A stretch of 32,617 nt of DNA from Brevibacillus laterosporus LMG 15441 (GCF_000219535.2 NZ_CP007807.1:1-32617), one strand, 5' to 3'. Numbered from the stretch's first letter, positions 24,082 to 32,592 are shown. Notes: generated by a model from the letters alone, not told the origin. Program-made: numbers and translations.

Positions 24082-24116
24082 ATTGTAGCACGGGGTGTCA
24101 TCTATCTCTAGATAGA
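24082..24116 (-). promoter_or_regulatory. Two-component promoter with overlapping inverted repeat (repeat copy 2)
   Basis: The second copy of the 21-bp repeat is at 24096-24116; its inverted repeat (TCTATCT-N2-AGATAGA) is at 24101-24116. On the minus strand a TACAAT (24087-24082) is a good -10; the -35 position 17 bases upstream (24105-24110) falls inside the inverted repeat and matches consensus poorly. That fits a promoter activated by a regulator bound at the repeat, possibly the response regulator itself. Confidence 0.5.
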
Positions 24117-24235
24117 CGAGCCAGTGCTACGGTTTTCCATCCTTCGGTAGATTTGCCTATTTCAACTTGCCGCTACAATGAAACTTGTGACATTTCGTAT
24201 CGCGAACAATTGATTAACGGCAGGAGGTGGCTTGG

Positions 24236-24652
24236 ATGGAAGAGTTGATTACCATGGCGAAGCTTCTCAAAGAAGCGAGTGCCCTTTTTACATGGATCAC
24301 ACGTGAAGAACTCGAAAGCAAAGATATCACCTGGCAGCAAGTGCTGATTCTGGAGCAAATTGTGCACGACCCGAAAACCATTGGGGAAATCAGCAAGGCT
24401 GTTAGTCTTTCGTACAGTACGGTATCTGGATTAATTGATCGCCTAGAACGAGATAACATCGTCATAAGGCTCAAGGATAAAAAGGATAAACGATTGGTTT
24501 GGGTTGCGATGTCCCCACGATTCGATCATGCGAATGAATTCGCGGGACGCCAAGCGGAAATGGAGACGTTTGAGCAACAGACGACTCAGATGATTTCATC
24601 CCTCCATGTCTTGCAAGAAATGTATACAACCAAAAAAAGAATAACGAGTTAA
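24236..24652 (+). CDS. MarR-family transcriptional regulator
   Basis: 138 residues. Winged helix: ITWQQVLILEQI (helix 2 region), TIGEISKAVSLSYSTVSGLIDRLERDN (recognition helix) and the wing RLKDKKDKRLVWVAMS. The C-terminal helices serve dimerisation. The ATG at 24236 is seven bases after AGGAGGT; a GTG at 24227 overlaps that site. It begins an operon with the RND pump and its membrane fusion protein and probably represses it, as MarR regulators commonly do with efflux operons. The ligand is unknown. Confidence 0.85.
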   Translation: MEELITMAKLLKEASALFTWITREELESKDITWQQVLILEQIVHDPKTIGEISKAVSLSYSTVSGLIDRLERDNIVIRLKDKKDKRLVWVAMSPRFDHANEFAGRQAEMETFEQQTTQMISSLHVLQEMYTTKKRITS

Positions 24653-24674
24653 GACATTGGTGAGGTGAAAAAGA

Positions 24675-27600
24675 GTGAATATATCTGAAGTGTCGGTCAA
24701 ACGACCTGTTCTCATTATCATGTTGACCCTGGCAGTCATGATTTTTGGAATCGTTTCTCTGCCGAAATTGGCTATTGATTTGTATCCAGAGCTGAATTTT
24801 CCAGTTGCCGTTGTCGTGACATCTGTGGATGGCGCGGCGCCGAGCGAGGTAGAGAAGCTAGTAACGAAACCGATAGAAAGTGCAGTAGGAACTGTTGCTA
24901 ATTTAAAGGAAGTATCATCTATTTCGATTCAAGGAGCATCACAGGTTATTCTCAGCTTTAATTGGGGGACCGATTTAGATCAAGCTACATTGGAATTGCG
25001 GGAGAAGGTTGATCGAGTGCGACAACTGCTCCCATCCTCAGCGAAATCTCCACAGGTTCTGCGGATTGATCCGAATAGCACGCCGATTATGACATTTGCC
25101 CTAACAGGCGAGGATGATGTCAATCAATTGAAGAAGATAGCAGAGGACTCCATTCAAAACCGCTTAGAAAGAATTGATGGTGTAGCTGGAGTAAATCTGG
25201 TCGGTGGTCAGGATCGCGTGGTGGATGTGGTGCTCGACCCTGCTAAAATTTCGTCGTATGGATTAACCATCGACCAAATTCAGCAGGCGATTGCCAGCAA
25301 CAACCTGTCCGGTTCAGGTGGTGCCGTACGTGAAGGAGATGGCAAATATAACATTCGAGTTCAGGGTGAGTACGATAGTGTAGCTAAAATCGGACTAACA
25401 CCTATTCGCATGGGAAATGGCTCCCTTCGCCTGCAAGATATTGCTACCATCAACGATACTACGGCGAAAATCAATCAGTTCAGTTACGTTAATGGGAAAC
25501 CAAGCTTAGGCATTACCATTACAAAGGCATCTGGTGGAAATACCATTCAGGTAGCGGATGCTGTAAGTCAGGAATTGAAAGAGATTAAGAAGACCTTACC
25601 TTCCCAGTTACAACTAACAACTACGCTGGATTCGTCCACGTTTATTAAAGATTCAATCTACACCACAGCAGAGCATGCCTTGTTCGGTGGATTGTTTGGG
25701 ATTATTATTTTGTTCTTCTTCTTAGGTAGCTTCCAATCAATGATTGTTGCGATCATCGTGCTACCCATCTCGATCATCTCCACCTTTTTGCTGATGTATG
25801 CGACCGGCCAAACGATCAATCTGATTTCCCTATCAGGGCTGACACTCGGACTGGGTTCACTGGTTGACTTCGCGGTCGTAATGCTGGAGAACATTTTCCG
25901 ACAAAGGGAAAAAGGGAAAGGCATGGTAGAAGCTGCGTTAGATGGTTCCAAGGAAGTGGGTACTGCTGTAATGGCTTCTGCTTTGGCGCAGATATGTGTA
26001 TTCCTGCCAATTGCACTAGTTGATGGTATTGCAGCAGAAATTTTTAGACCCTTAGCTCTAACCGTTGTGTATTCTCACATTGCCGCTTTGGTCTTTTCCA
26101 TTATCCTAGTACCAATGTTAAGCTCACGGATACTCAAAAAAGTACCAGAGCATAACAATCGGGAAGGATATCGTGGAATGAACCCGGTAATCTGGTTCAA
26201 TATTGGATTTCACAAGGTAGAAAAAGGCTATAAAAGGCTGTTAGATTTTTCGCTGAATCACCGGAAAACAGTAGCGATTGTTACGGTTGCCATGATGATA
26301 GGTTCTGTAGCGCTGACTCCATTGGTTGGGGCAGAGTTTATGCCATCGATGGATCAGGGACAAGTTACAATTGATATTAAGATGCCTAACGGTAGTGTTT
26401 TGGAAGAAACAAAGAAGGTAGCCCAACAAGTGGAAAAGATAGCGGCGCAAGTACCGGAGCTGGATATTCTGAGCACCTCGATTGGTAGCGGTGGTTCAGC
26501 GGCCGTGGCTACCTCTACCTCTAATAAAGCAACCGTTGATTTAAAACTGGTCGACGTAAAGGATCGTAAACGCTCCACTCCGGAGATAATGGCAGATTTG
26601 CGTAAGCAGGTAGCATCAATTGCGGGTGCTGAAATTAAGGTGAAAGAACAATCTGCTGGTATGTCCACAGGATCGCCTTTACAGATTACCTTACGCGGTG
26701 ATGATATCGAGGTTCTAAAAGATGTGAGCGGGATTATTAAGCAAGAGGTAATCAGTGTCCCGGGAACCAGTAATGTGGTGACCACCTTAGATGATACGCA
26801 GCATGAATTTGAAGTGAAAATCGATGCAGAGAAAGCAAGTATGTATGGGCTAAGCTCTGGACAGATTTTAACGGCTGTGGGTACAGCATTTAACGGACAG
26901 ACGGTGACAAAGTATCGCACGGGTGATGATGAAATCAATGTGCAATTAAAATGGCCCGAGCAGTATCAGGAAGATACGAATTACTTGAATAGCTTGCGCA
27001 TAACTGCACCAGGTGGCGCACAGGTAGCGTTGTCTTCTGTTGCAGAGGTGACAAAAGTAGAGGCACCGCTAACGATTAATCGCTCGAATCAGACTCGTGA
27101 AGTAAAAATCACAGGTGATTTAGCAGGACGTGATCTGAACTCAGTCACTACGGATGTACAAACGAAGCTAGACAAGCTCTCCCTGCCAGATGGCTATAAA
27201 ATTGAGTACGGCGGAGAGAGTAAAGATATGATGGAGTCCTTTAGTAGTCTTGGATTGGCTGTTATTTTGTCAGTCGTCCTACTTTATATGGTAATGGCGG
27301 CCCAATTTGAATCCTTATATACGCCGTTTATTATCATGTTCTCTATCCCGCCTACCTTTGCAGGGGTTATGCTTGGCCTGTTGTTTACCAATACCTCGAT
27401 CAGTGTGTCCGTGTTCATTGGATATATTCTGCTGATTGGTTTGGTCGTTAATAACGCCATCGTATTAATAGATTATGCAAATCAATTGCGAGACAAAGGT
27501 ATGAGTGTAAGGGATGCGATTTTGGAAGCAGGGCCTGTACGCTTGCGTCCCATTCTCATGACGACATTGACTACCATTCTAGCAATTGGTCCATTAGCTT

Positions 27601-27803
27601 TTGCCACAGGCTCTGGTAGTGAATCTCAAGCTCCGATGGCGATCACAGTTATTTTCGGATTAAGCTTTGCTACGCTCATTACCCTAGTGTTGGTTCCAGT
27701 CGTGTATACTTGGTTCGATGATTGGTCTTCTAAACGTAAACACAAGAAAGAACAAAAGCGACTAAAGAAACAACAAGCAGCTATTGCGGTAGCGCAGTCG
27801 TAA
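24675..27803 (+). CDS. RND-family efflux pump (HAE1/SwrC-like)
   Basis: 1042 residues with the full RND plan: helix 1 at 11-30, a large external loop, helices 2-6, a second half starting near residue 530 and a basic tail (KRKHKKEQKRLKKQ). The helix-4 motif reads GLGSLVDFAVVMLEN: Asp398 is present, but the second Asp of AcrB-type pumps is Phe399. In helix 10 the AcrB Lys is replaced by Asn (GLVVNNAIVLIDYAN), as in many Gram-positive members. It exports hydrophobic compounds such as drugs or surfactin-like lipopeptides. The GTG start at 24675 follows GAGGTG. Downstream is the adaptor lipoprotein; no outer-membrane factor is expected in a Gram-positive. Confidence 0.9.
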   Translation: MNISEVSVKRPVLIIMLTLAVMIFGIVSLPKLAIDLYPELNFPVAVVVTSVDGAAPSEVEKLVTKPIESAVGTVANLKEVSSISIQGASQVILSFNWGTDLDQATLELREKVDRVRQLLPSSAKSPQVLRIDPNSTPIMTFALTGEDDVNQLKKIAEDSIQNRLERIDGVAGVNLVGGQDRVVDVVLDPAKISSYGLTIDQIQQAIASNNLSGSGGAVREGDGKYNIRVQGEYDSVAKIGLTPIRMGNGSLRLQDIATINDTTAKINQFSYVNGKPSLGITITKASGGNTIQVADAVSQELKEIKKTLPSQLQLTTTLDSSTFIKDSIYTTAEHALFGGLFGIIILFFFLGSFQSMIVAIIVLPISIISTFLLMYATGQTINLISLSGLTLGLGSLVDFAVVMLENIFRQREKGKGMVEAALDGSKEVGTAVMASALAQICVFLPIALVDGIAAEIFRPLALTVVYSHIAALVFSIILVPMLSSRILKKVPEHNNREGYRGMNPVIWFNIGFHKVEKGYKRLLDFSLNHRKTVAIVTVAMMIGSVALTPLVGAEFMPSMDQGQVTIDIKMPNGSVLEETKKVAQQVEKIAAQVPELDILSTSIGSGGSAAVATSTSNKATVDLKLVDVKDRKRSTPEIMADLRKQVASIAGAEIKVKEQSAGMSTGSPLQITLRGDDIEVLKDVSGIIKQEVISVPGTSNVVTTLDDTQHEFEVKIDAEKASMYGLSSGQILTAVGTAFNGQTVTKYRTGDDEINVQLKWPEQYQEDTNYLNSLRITAPGGAQVALSSVAEVTKVEAPLTINRSNQTREVKITGDLAGRDLNSVTTDVQTKLDKLSLPDGYKIEYGGESKDMMESFSSLGLAVILSVVLLYMVMAAQFESLYTPFIIMFSIPPTFAGVMLGLLFTNTSISVSVFIGYILLIGLVVNNAIVLIDYANQLRDKGMSVRDAILEAGPVRLRPILMTTLTTILAIGPLAFATGSGSESQAPMAITVIFGLSFATLITLVLVPVVYTWFDDWSSKRKHKKEQKRLKKQQAAIAVAQS

Positions 27804-27828
27804 AGGCGAAGAGATAGAGGAGGGGGAA

Positions 27829-29079
27829 ATGAAATTGAAAGCAAAAACAACGATGAATAAAAAAATGATTCTAGTAGCAGCATCCGCCCTGTTCTTGGTA
27901 GCGGGGTGTTCGAATCAAGCGGCAGAGAATACTCCGACAGAACAGACAGAGAGCGTAACACCGGTTCAGATTGAAATGTCTAAGCTAGGGACAGTTTCCT
28001 CTAGTGCAGGCTTTACGGCTAAATTAGCGCCTAGTCAGGATGTGCAGTTAAGTCCAAAATTGTCTGGGAAAATCACCTCCTTACCTGTTCGTTTAGGACA
28101 ATATGTAAAACAAGGAGAAACTTTGTTTAGTGTAGATGAACAAGATGTGATCAATTCGATCAAACAGGCAGAAGCGGCTTATCAGGTAGCTAAGGCGAAT
28201 TTAAATCAAGCAGGCAATAGCTCCAGTCAAGGTCTTGAACAAGCGAAGAATAGCTTGAGCCAAGCCCAAACAGCCCTACAGGATGCAGAACGAAATCAAC
28301 AGCGGATGCAAACGCTATTTAATCAAGGCGCAATTGCTCTACAACAATATGAACAAGCAAATACACAGCTTGCTAATGCAAGAACAGCGGTTGCCAATGC
28401 ACAGGAAGGCCTGAAAGCTGCCACACAAATGTCAGCAGTAGGTGTATCAGAGGCTTCTGTTAAGCAAGCGGCTGTGAGCTTGGAAAATGCTCGGACACAA
28501 CTGGGGAATGCAGTAGTAAAAGCTCCTTTCAGCGGGTACATTTCAAGTGTGAATGGAGCGGTTGGACAGGTGGCTTCTCCACAAAGCCCTATTGTCACAT
28601 TAGTTAATACCAACCCACTTGTTGTGAAGGCTAATTTATCTGAACAGGATATTTCACAGGTGAAGGTTGGCGATGAGGTAAAAGTGAATATCACGGCATT
28701 GGGAAAAGAAATGACAGCTAAAGTAACGGCTGTCAGCCCGGTGATGGATCAACAGCTCAAAGCCTATCCCATCGAAATATCAATCCCTAATCCAAACAAC
28801 GAGCTGAAAGCAGATATGGTTGTGAACATGAATCTAGTAGGGCAACAAGGAAAAGGACAGGAAAAGGTAGTTGTTCCTCGCAAGGCCGTGTTCGATCGCG
28901 ATGGGAAGCAGTATGTTTACATCGTAGAAGGCGAGATAGCAAAGCAAGTCGCGGTAACCACAGGAGAAGGCTCTAGCGAATCCATCGAAATCCTGACAGG
29001 AATTAAGGCAGATCAACAAGTCGTCGTAAAAGGACAGACACTGTTGAAGGATGGAAGTAAGGTAACGATCCAAAAGTAA
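27829..29079 (+). CDS. RND adaptor lipoprotein (membrane fusion protein)
   Basis: 416 residues. A lipoprotein signal with lipobox LVAGC (Cys27) anchors it outside the membrane. Then come a first barrel/lipoyl part (SPKLSGKITSLPVRLGQYVK), a coiled-coil hairpin rich in Ala and Gln (about 110-220), the second lipoyl half (VVKAPFSGYISSVNGAVGQV) and a beta-barrel region (VGDEVKVNITAL). This is the HlyD/MFP family. It follows the RND pump by 25 bases, with AGGAGGGGG before its ATG, and ends at a perfect terminator. It works with the pump in the same complex. Confidence 0.9.
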   Translation: MKLKAKTTMNKKMILVAASALFLVAGCSNQAAENTPTEQTESVTPVQIEMSKLGTVSSSAGFTAKLAPSQDVQLSPKLSGKITSLPVRLGQYVKQGETLFSVDEQDVINSIKQAEAAYQVAKANLNQAGNSSSQGLEQAKNSLSQAQTALQDAERNQQRMQTLFNQGAIALQQYEQANTQLANARTAVANAQEGLKAATQMSAVGVSEASVKQAAVSLENARTQLGNAVVKAPFSGYISSVNGAVGQVASPQSPIVTLVNTNPLVVKANLSEQDISQVKVGDEVKVNITALGKEMTAKVTAVSPVMDQQLKAYPIEISIPNPNNELKADMVVNMNLVGQQGKGQEKVVVPRKAVFDRDGKQYVYIVEGEIAKQVAVTTGEGSSESIEILTGIKADQQVVVKGQTLLKDGSKVTIQK

Positions 29080-29115
29080 GAATAACCGAAAAGATACAGA
29101 CAAAATCATCTCTCG

Positions 29116-29151
29116 AAAAAAGCTGTCACATTCTATTGTGACAGCTTTTTT
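29116..29151 (+). terminator. Terminator of the MarR-RND-MFP operon
   Basis: AAAAAAGCTGTCACA (29116-29130) pairs perfectly with TGTGACAGCTTTTTT (29137-29151). A strong intrinsic terminator. Confidence 0.9.
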
Positions 29152-29154
29152 CAT

Positions 29155-29466
29155 GGAAATAATATAGGGATAATTCAAGCTACTAGCTCCTTTGAAGAAG
29201 GAGAGCAAGAAGCCATCACTATGGAAGGCTCAAAGCGAGCTACAGTCATTATTGATAAGAAGACAAAGCAGCTTGTCTCTGCTGATGTGAAATTACAAGT
29301 AAGTGAAATCGATCAGACAACTCCCAACAAAGCCATACAAGCACGTAAGGAAATTGACCCGAAACGAGACTATACGTTTAAAAAGGTGGTACGTAACCTG
29401 TTTTCTCATTCAATAGATACGATTACGACGTCAGTTTACCCCCAAAGAAGCTACTGTACATTTTAA
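29155..29466 (+). pseudogene. Truncated remnant of a secreted-protein gene
   Basis: A frame open from the preceding terminator to 29466 encodes residues that look real (IIQATSSFEEGEQEAITMEG, then ATVIIDKKTKQLVSADVKLQ). The only ATG (29221) has no ribosome site nearby, and the frame has no proper N-terminus. The last 20 residues look different in character, suggesting a frameshift. It is most likely the middle or C-terminal part of a lost gene. I cannot name the family. Confidence 0.5.
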
Positions 29467-29487
29467 AATGCTAAACTAGGCGTTACA

Positions 29488-29516
29488 TTTATAATTATCC
29501 CTCTATTTGGTATAAT
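29488..29516 (+). promoter_or_regulatory. Promoter of the small membrane protein
   Basis: A perfect TATAAT -10 at 29511-29516, with TTTATA at 29488-29493 and a 17-base spacer. It reads into the DUF4083-like gene at 29596. Confidence 0.6.
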
Positions 29517-29595
29517 TCCTGCGTAAGATTGTTTCATCATAAAGTTTTATATAAACAAACATTTATGGAACATATTAAAAAGGAGGTTGTTTTCG

Positions 29596-29790
29596 TTGGA
29601 ATTTAGTATTATCTCTTCATTATATCAATTATTTTTTTTGTTTCTGATCGTATTCGTAATTGTGTGGATATATAGGTTTTTTTCTCGTAAATTTGATAAA
29701 AAACACGATGAAACCATAAAAATGTTGCAAAAGGTAGTAGATTTGCTTGAGGAGCAAAACAAAAAAAGAAGGAGTAGTTATTTACAATAA
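29596..29790 (+). CDS. Small DUF4083-like membrane protein
   Basis: 64 residues: one membrane helix (about 9-28, LYQLFFLFLIVFVIVWIYRF), a basic patch, then a charged amphipathic helix (MLQKVVDLLEEQNKKRR) that may form a coiled coil. This resembles the DUF4083 group of small Bacillus membrane proteins; function unknown. TTG at 29596 is nine bases after AGGAGG; another TTG at 29587 overlaps that site. It has its own promoter and terminator. Confidence 0.6.
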   Translation: MEFSIISSLYQLFFLFLIVFVIVWIYRFFSRKFDKKHDETIKMLQKVVDLLEEQNKKRRSSYLQ

Positions 29791-29841
29791 TTTTGGATGG
29801 ATATTTGTGAAGGATGGAGTAGGTTGATATATCATTTAATC

Positions 29842-29886
29842 AAGAAAGTTGTCTCCTTTACATTTAGGAAACGACTTTTTCTTTTA
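29842..29886 (+). terminator. Terminator of the small membrane protein gene
   Basis: AAGAAAGTTGTC-TCC pairs with GGA-AACGACTTTTTCTT, with wobble pairs and a T-rich end. It lies about 50 bases after the stop. Confidence 0.55.
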
Positions 29887-29925
29887 CAAAAACAACTTTC
29901 AAGACACATAAATGAATATAAAGGT

Positions 29926-29965
29926 TAGTTGTTGACGCATTGTTGAGCAAATCCGTCAACAACTA
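29926..29965. repeat. Perfect 12-bp inverted repeat
   Basis: TAGTTGTTGACG (29926-29937) and CGTCAACAACTA (29954-29965) are perfect complements around 16 bases. No T-run follows on either strand. It lies downstream of the His-rich ORF (minus) and may be an mRNA end structure or a relic of a mobile element. Confidence 0.7.
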
Positions 29966-30061
29966 GAGGTAAAAATTCAAAAGGAATCATAAATAATCAC
30001 ACGATAATAGATAGTATTAAATCAACAACGATTCCCAATCAGATAGCTTTTGGTGCAATTA

Positions 30062-30265
30062 TTAGTGATGTGAATGCATCATTCTCTTATGGTGATGCAT
30101 CATCATTCTATGGTGATGCGCTCTCATGCGATGGAAATGCTCTCTGTGAGCAAACTCGTGACGCCTGGCCGGGTGATGCCGATGCATCATACTTAAAGAG
30201 CGAAAGTGATCGGCATGCCTTAAATGATGGTGCATTCTCCTCCGATGGTGTTCAATTGGGTCCAT
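30062..30265 (-). CDS. His-rich small protein, possibly metal-binding
   Basis: 67 residues, about one third His with many Met and Arg (clusters MHHHLRHADH, HRMRAHHHRMMMHHHKRMMH, ending HSHH). The ATG at 30265 has AAAGGAG about nine bases upstream, which makes this strand the better choice over an overlapping plus-strand frame that has no start or ribosome site. Such composition is compatible with binding Ni, Zn or Cu and is seen in metal-storage peptides and some spore-coat proteins. No family recognised. Repetitive His codons also yield long open frames on the other strand, so expression should not be assumed. Confidence 0.55.
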   Translation of the reverse strand: MDPIEHHRRRMHHHLRHADHFRSLSMMHRHHPARRHEFAHREHFHRMRAHHHRMMMHHHKRMMHSHH

Positions 30266-30279
30266 AAACCCATCTCCTT

Positions 30280-30633
30280 TCTAACCATGATAGTTATGAT
30301 ATGGGGGCAGCTGTAGAATTGATTATCCTGAACACAAAAATGGGTTAATGTCCGAAACGTACTTGCGAAAGCATTTGGGGTCCTATCGAATATAGTCTGG
30401 TGGAAAGTAAGACTGGTGAAAGAAGGAAGTTAGATCTCCCCATTTCGTCTAGAAGTGATGTCTATCTTTCCCATGACGCTAAGGGTATTTATTATCTGGG
30501 CAGTACTTCAAAACAAGATGTTAACAAGGGGCGCGGGATTTATTATTACGATTTTGCTACGAAAAAAATAGAACCTGTCTTTTTACAGGAGAATGGGTTT
30601 ATTAATAATTTTATGCTAGTGTCTCGTGAATGA
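30280..30633 (+). pseudogene. Beta-propeller-like protein remnant
   Basis: One frame carries SYDMGAAVELIILNTKMG, then TAA at 30347, and then continues in the same frame as CESIWGPIEYSLVESKTGER and on through SDVYLSHDAKGIYYLGS and GIYYYDFATKKIEPVFLQ to 30633. The repeated IYY segments with D-x-A/S turns resemble blades of a TolB/WD-type propeller. The in-frame stop and the lack of a start and N-terminus mark it as a decayed C-terminal fragment. It is followed by a good terminator, which belonged to the intact gene. Confidence 0.55.
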
Positions 30634-30643
30634 TAAAGCTTAA

Positions 30644-30673
30644 GACCGTCAGATTCTTCTGACGGTTTTTTTA
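30644..30673 (+). terminator. Terminator behind the propeller remnant
   Basis: ACCGTCAGA (30645-30653) and TCTGACGGT (30658-30666) pair around a 4-base loop, followed by T7. From here to 30930 I see no supported gene; the 69-codon frame at 30676 lacks a ribosome site. Confidence 0.85.
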
Positions 30674-30942
30674 GTATGTTAACAGCTCCTTACAGTTTTG
30701 ATAAAACCAATTCAATTCATCTGATTACATTCAGGTATTGTAGGAAAACAGAATCAATAATCCACTATCTACCCAGTTCTCCATTTTTGCTTACAAAGAT
30801 ATGGCATATTAATCTGTTCTGTACATATATGTACCAAAAAAGAAACGGTAAGGATGTGCTCAAACTCTCCAAAACATTTCAATAAGAAATCATTTTCAGT
30901 GAAATGCTGATACAATAAGGGGAAACTAGAAGGGGGAAGGTT

Positions 30943-31299
30943 ATGGCAACATGGGATTTATCGAAAACAAAGCACCATATCCTGCTATGTAATGGTGGTA
31001 GCTGCATGCGAAAAGGTGGCGAAGAAGTCACTGTGGCGATTCGTCAGGAAATAGCCCGGCAGCGAGCAGATGAACAGATTCATACAACCCGGACCAGATG
31101 TAATGGACGCTGTGAGGATGCCTGTGTCTTGATTGTGTATCCAGATGGAGTTTGGTATCAAAATGTTCAGCCTGAGGATGCGAAAGAGATTGTCGAACAT
31201 CTTGTCCAAGGACAGCATTATCAGGCTAAAATTAGCCATAGATACTCCGGCGACGGATTTGTTAGAAATGAAACCGTAGCGCTTGGGGTAAAGAAATAA
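30943..31299 (+). CDS. Thioredoxin-like [2Fe-2S] ferredoxin domain protein
   Basis: 118 residues. Cys16, Cys21, Cys53, Cys57 and Cys61 (LLCNGGSCMRKGGEE and TRCNGRCEDACVLIVYPDG) form the cluster-binding pattern of thioredoxin-like [2Fe-2S] ferredoxins, also seen as the C-terminal subunit of hydrogenases and in CbiW-like cobalamin-pathway proteins. The VYPDGVWYQNV strand and the C-terminal VEHL helix complete the fold. The ATG at 30943 follows GAAGGGGGAAGG. The cobalamin or other redox partner is not in the window. The IS element starts 20 bases after its stop and may have separated it from downstream partners. Confidence 0.85.
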   Translation: MATWDLSKTKHHILLCNGGSCMRKGGEEVTVAIRQEIARQRADEQIHTTRTRCNGRCEDACVLIVYPDGVWYQNVQPEDAKEIVEHLVQGQHYQAKISHRYSGDGFVRNETVALGVKK

Positions 31300-31318
31300 A
31301 AGAACAGACTCCCAAATC

Positions 31319-31343
31319 TGATATTATCCCCTTTTAGTAGACA
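31319..31343. repeat. Left inverted repeat of the IS
   Basis: TGATATTATCCCC and on to AGTAGACA; it matches the right end's complement at both extremities (TGAT and AGTAGACA). Confidence 0.8.
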
Positions 31344-31390
31344 GTAAGAAGCAAGACCCCTTACTGTATTAACTAGGAGGGGAATTTTTT

Positions 31391-31699
31391 ATGGGGAAAA
31401 TTAGAAAAACATATTCAAAGAATTTTAAGCTAAAAGCCGTACAGCTTTATTTGAGCGGTGAACAAGGGTACAAAACACTTACAAGGGATCTCGGCATTAG
31501 TGACCCTTCTATTTTAAGAAGATGGGTTGATCATTATAGAAAGGAAGGTATACAGGGACTAGATGAAAAACGCGGGAGAACAAAAAATCCTCTTAGAGGA
31601 AGACCACGAACAAGGCCAGAGAGTACGGAGGAAGAGATAGTTCGATTACGTGCAGAGAACGAATTCTTAAAAAAGTGGCTAGGTCTAGAAAAGAGGTGA
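31391..31699 (+). CDS. IS3 transposase OrfA (helix-turn-helix)
   Basis: 102 residues. An HTH (KTYSKNFKLKAVQLYL, then LTRDLGISDPSILRRWVDHY) that binds the IS ends, followed by a Leu-zipper-like heptad region (EEEIVRLRAENEFLKKWLGL). TAGGAGGGG precedes the ATG. The 3' end overlaps OrfB by 25 bases in the -1 frame. Confidence 0.9.
   Translation: MGKIRKTYSKNFKLKAVQLYLSGEQGYKTLTRDLGISDPSILRRWVDHYRKEGIQGLDEKRGRTKNPLRGRPRTRPESTEEEIVRLRAENEFLKKWLGLEKR
31669..31675 (+). promoter_or_regulatory. Probable -1 frameshift heptamer
   Basis: AAAAAAG, read as A-AAA-AAG in the OrfA frame, lies at the OrfA/OrfB overlap. OrfB is in the -1 frame, as in other IS3 elements where slippage makes the OrfAB transposase. 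Confidence 0.7.
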
Positions 31700-32574
31700 A
31701 ACCGAAAGATAAACGCTGTTTTTTCGAGCTTATTAAAGAATTGTCTAAAAAGTATTCTATTACTTTATTGTGTAAAATTACGAAAGTATCTCGTAGTGGT
31801 TTTTACAAGTGGCTTTCTCATGAGAAACACCCCACCTCAAAACAATTGGTAAATGAAAAATTAAGAGGAATGATCATGGAGTGTTATCAAGAGGTCAAAG
31901 GCATTTACGGGTATCCCCGAATAAAAGTGTGGTTATTTAGAAGGTACGGACTAAAAGTCAATCATAAACGTGTGTATCGCATCATGAAGGAACTTGGGAT
32001 ACAAGCGCTAATCCGTAAAAAACGAAAATTCTTTGGGCGCAAAGAGAAGGTTGTTATCTCCGAAAACAAGCTGAATCGAAATTTTTACGCCTCACGGCCA
32101 AATGAGAAATGGGCTACAGATATTACCTACATACTATTTAATGGTCGCCGTCTTTATCTGTCGGTCATATACGACATGTATAACAACGAAGTTGTTGCCT
32201 ACAAAACAAGCAAACGTAATGATTTACAGCTTGTAATGGATACCGTAAAATTAGCGCTTAAAAAGCGGGATGTAAACGGAGTCCTCCTACACAGTGATCA
32301 AGGATATCAGTACACCTCAAAGCAGTATAACCAGTTCCTTCAGAAATATAAAATCGTAGCAAGTATGTCTAGAAAAGGTAACTGTTTAGATAACGCCTGT
32401 ATTGAGGGATTCTTTGGGCATTTAAAAACAGAGTGTTTGTATCTTCATTCGTTTCAAACAGATAAAGAAGTGGAAGAAGCTCTCCACGGTTACATTAATT
32501 TCTATAATCAGCAACGGTTTCAATCTCGATTAAAAAACCTGAGTCCGATAGAATACCGAACTCAGGCTGCCTAG
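31675..32574 (+). CDS. IS3 transposase OrfB (DDE integrase domain)
   Basis: 299 residues. An HTH_21-like region (about 65-120: YGYPRIKVWLFRRYGLKVNH) then the rve integrase core with catalytic Asp149 (WATDITYI), Asp208 (HSDQGYQY) and Glu244 (ACIEGFFG). The C-terminus YNQQRFQSRLKNLSPIEYR is typical. A GTG at 31675 is the nominal start, but the functional product is most likely the OrfAB fusion. All three catalytic residues are intact. Confidence 0.9.
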   Translation: MARSRKEVKPKDKRCFFELIKELSKKYSITLLCKITKVSRSGFYKWLSHEKHPTSKQLVNEKLRGMIMECYQEVKGIYGYPRIKVWLFRRYGLKVNHKRVYRIMKELGIQALIRKKRKFFGRKEKVVISENKLNRNFYASRPNEKWATDITYILFNGRRLYLSVIYDMYNNEVVAYKTSKRNDLQLVMDTVKLALKKRDVNGVLLHSDQGYQYTSKQYNQFLQKYKIVASMSRKGNCLDNACIEGFFGHLKTECLYLHSFQTDKEVEEALHGYINFYNQQRFQSRLKNLSPIEYRTQAA

Positions 32575-32592
32575 ATGGGGCTTGTTTAAAGT

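Noticed and set aside
26354-26938. 194-codon minus ORF inside the RND gene
   Set aside because: Shadow of a clear coding region with no ribosome site and an implausible composition.
30070-30267. Plus-strand frame with GDA repeats (NASFSYGDASSFYGDAL)
   Set aside because: No start codon with a ribosome site; explained as the complement of His codons in the minus-strand gene.
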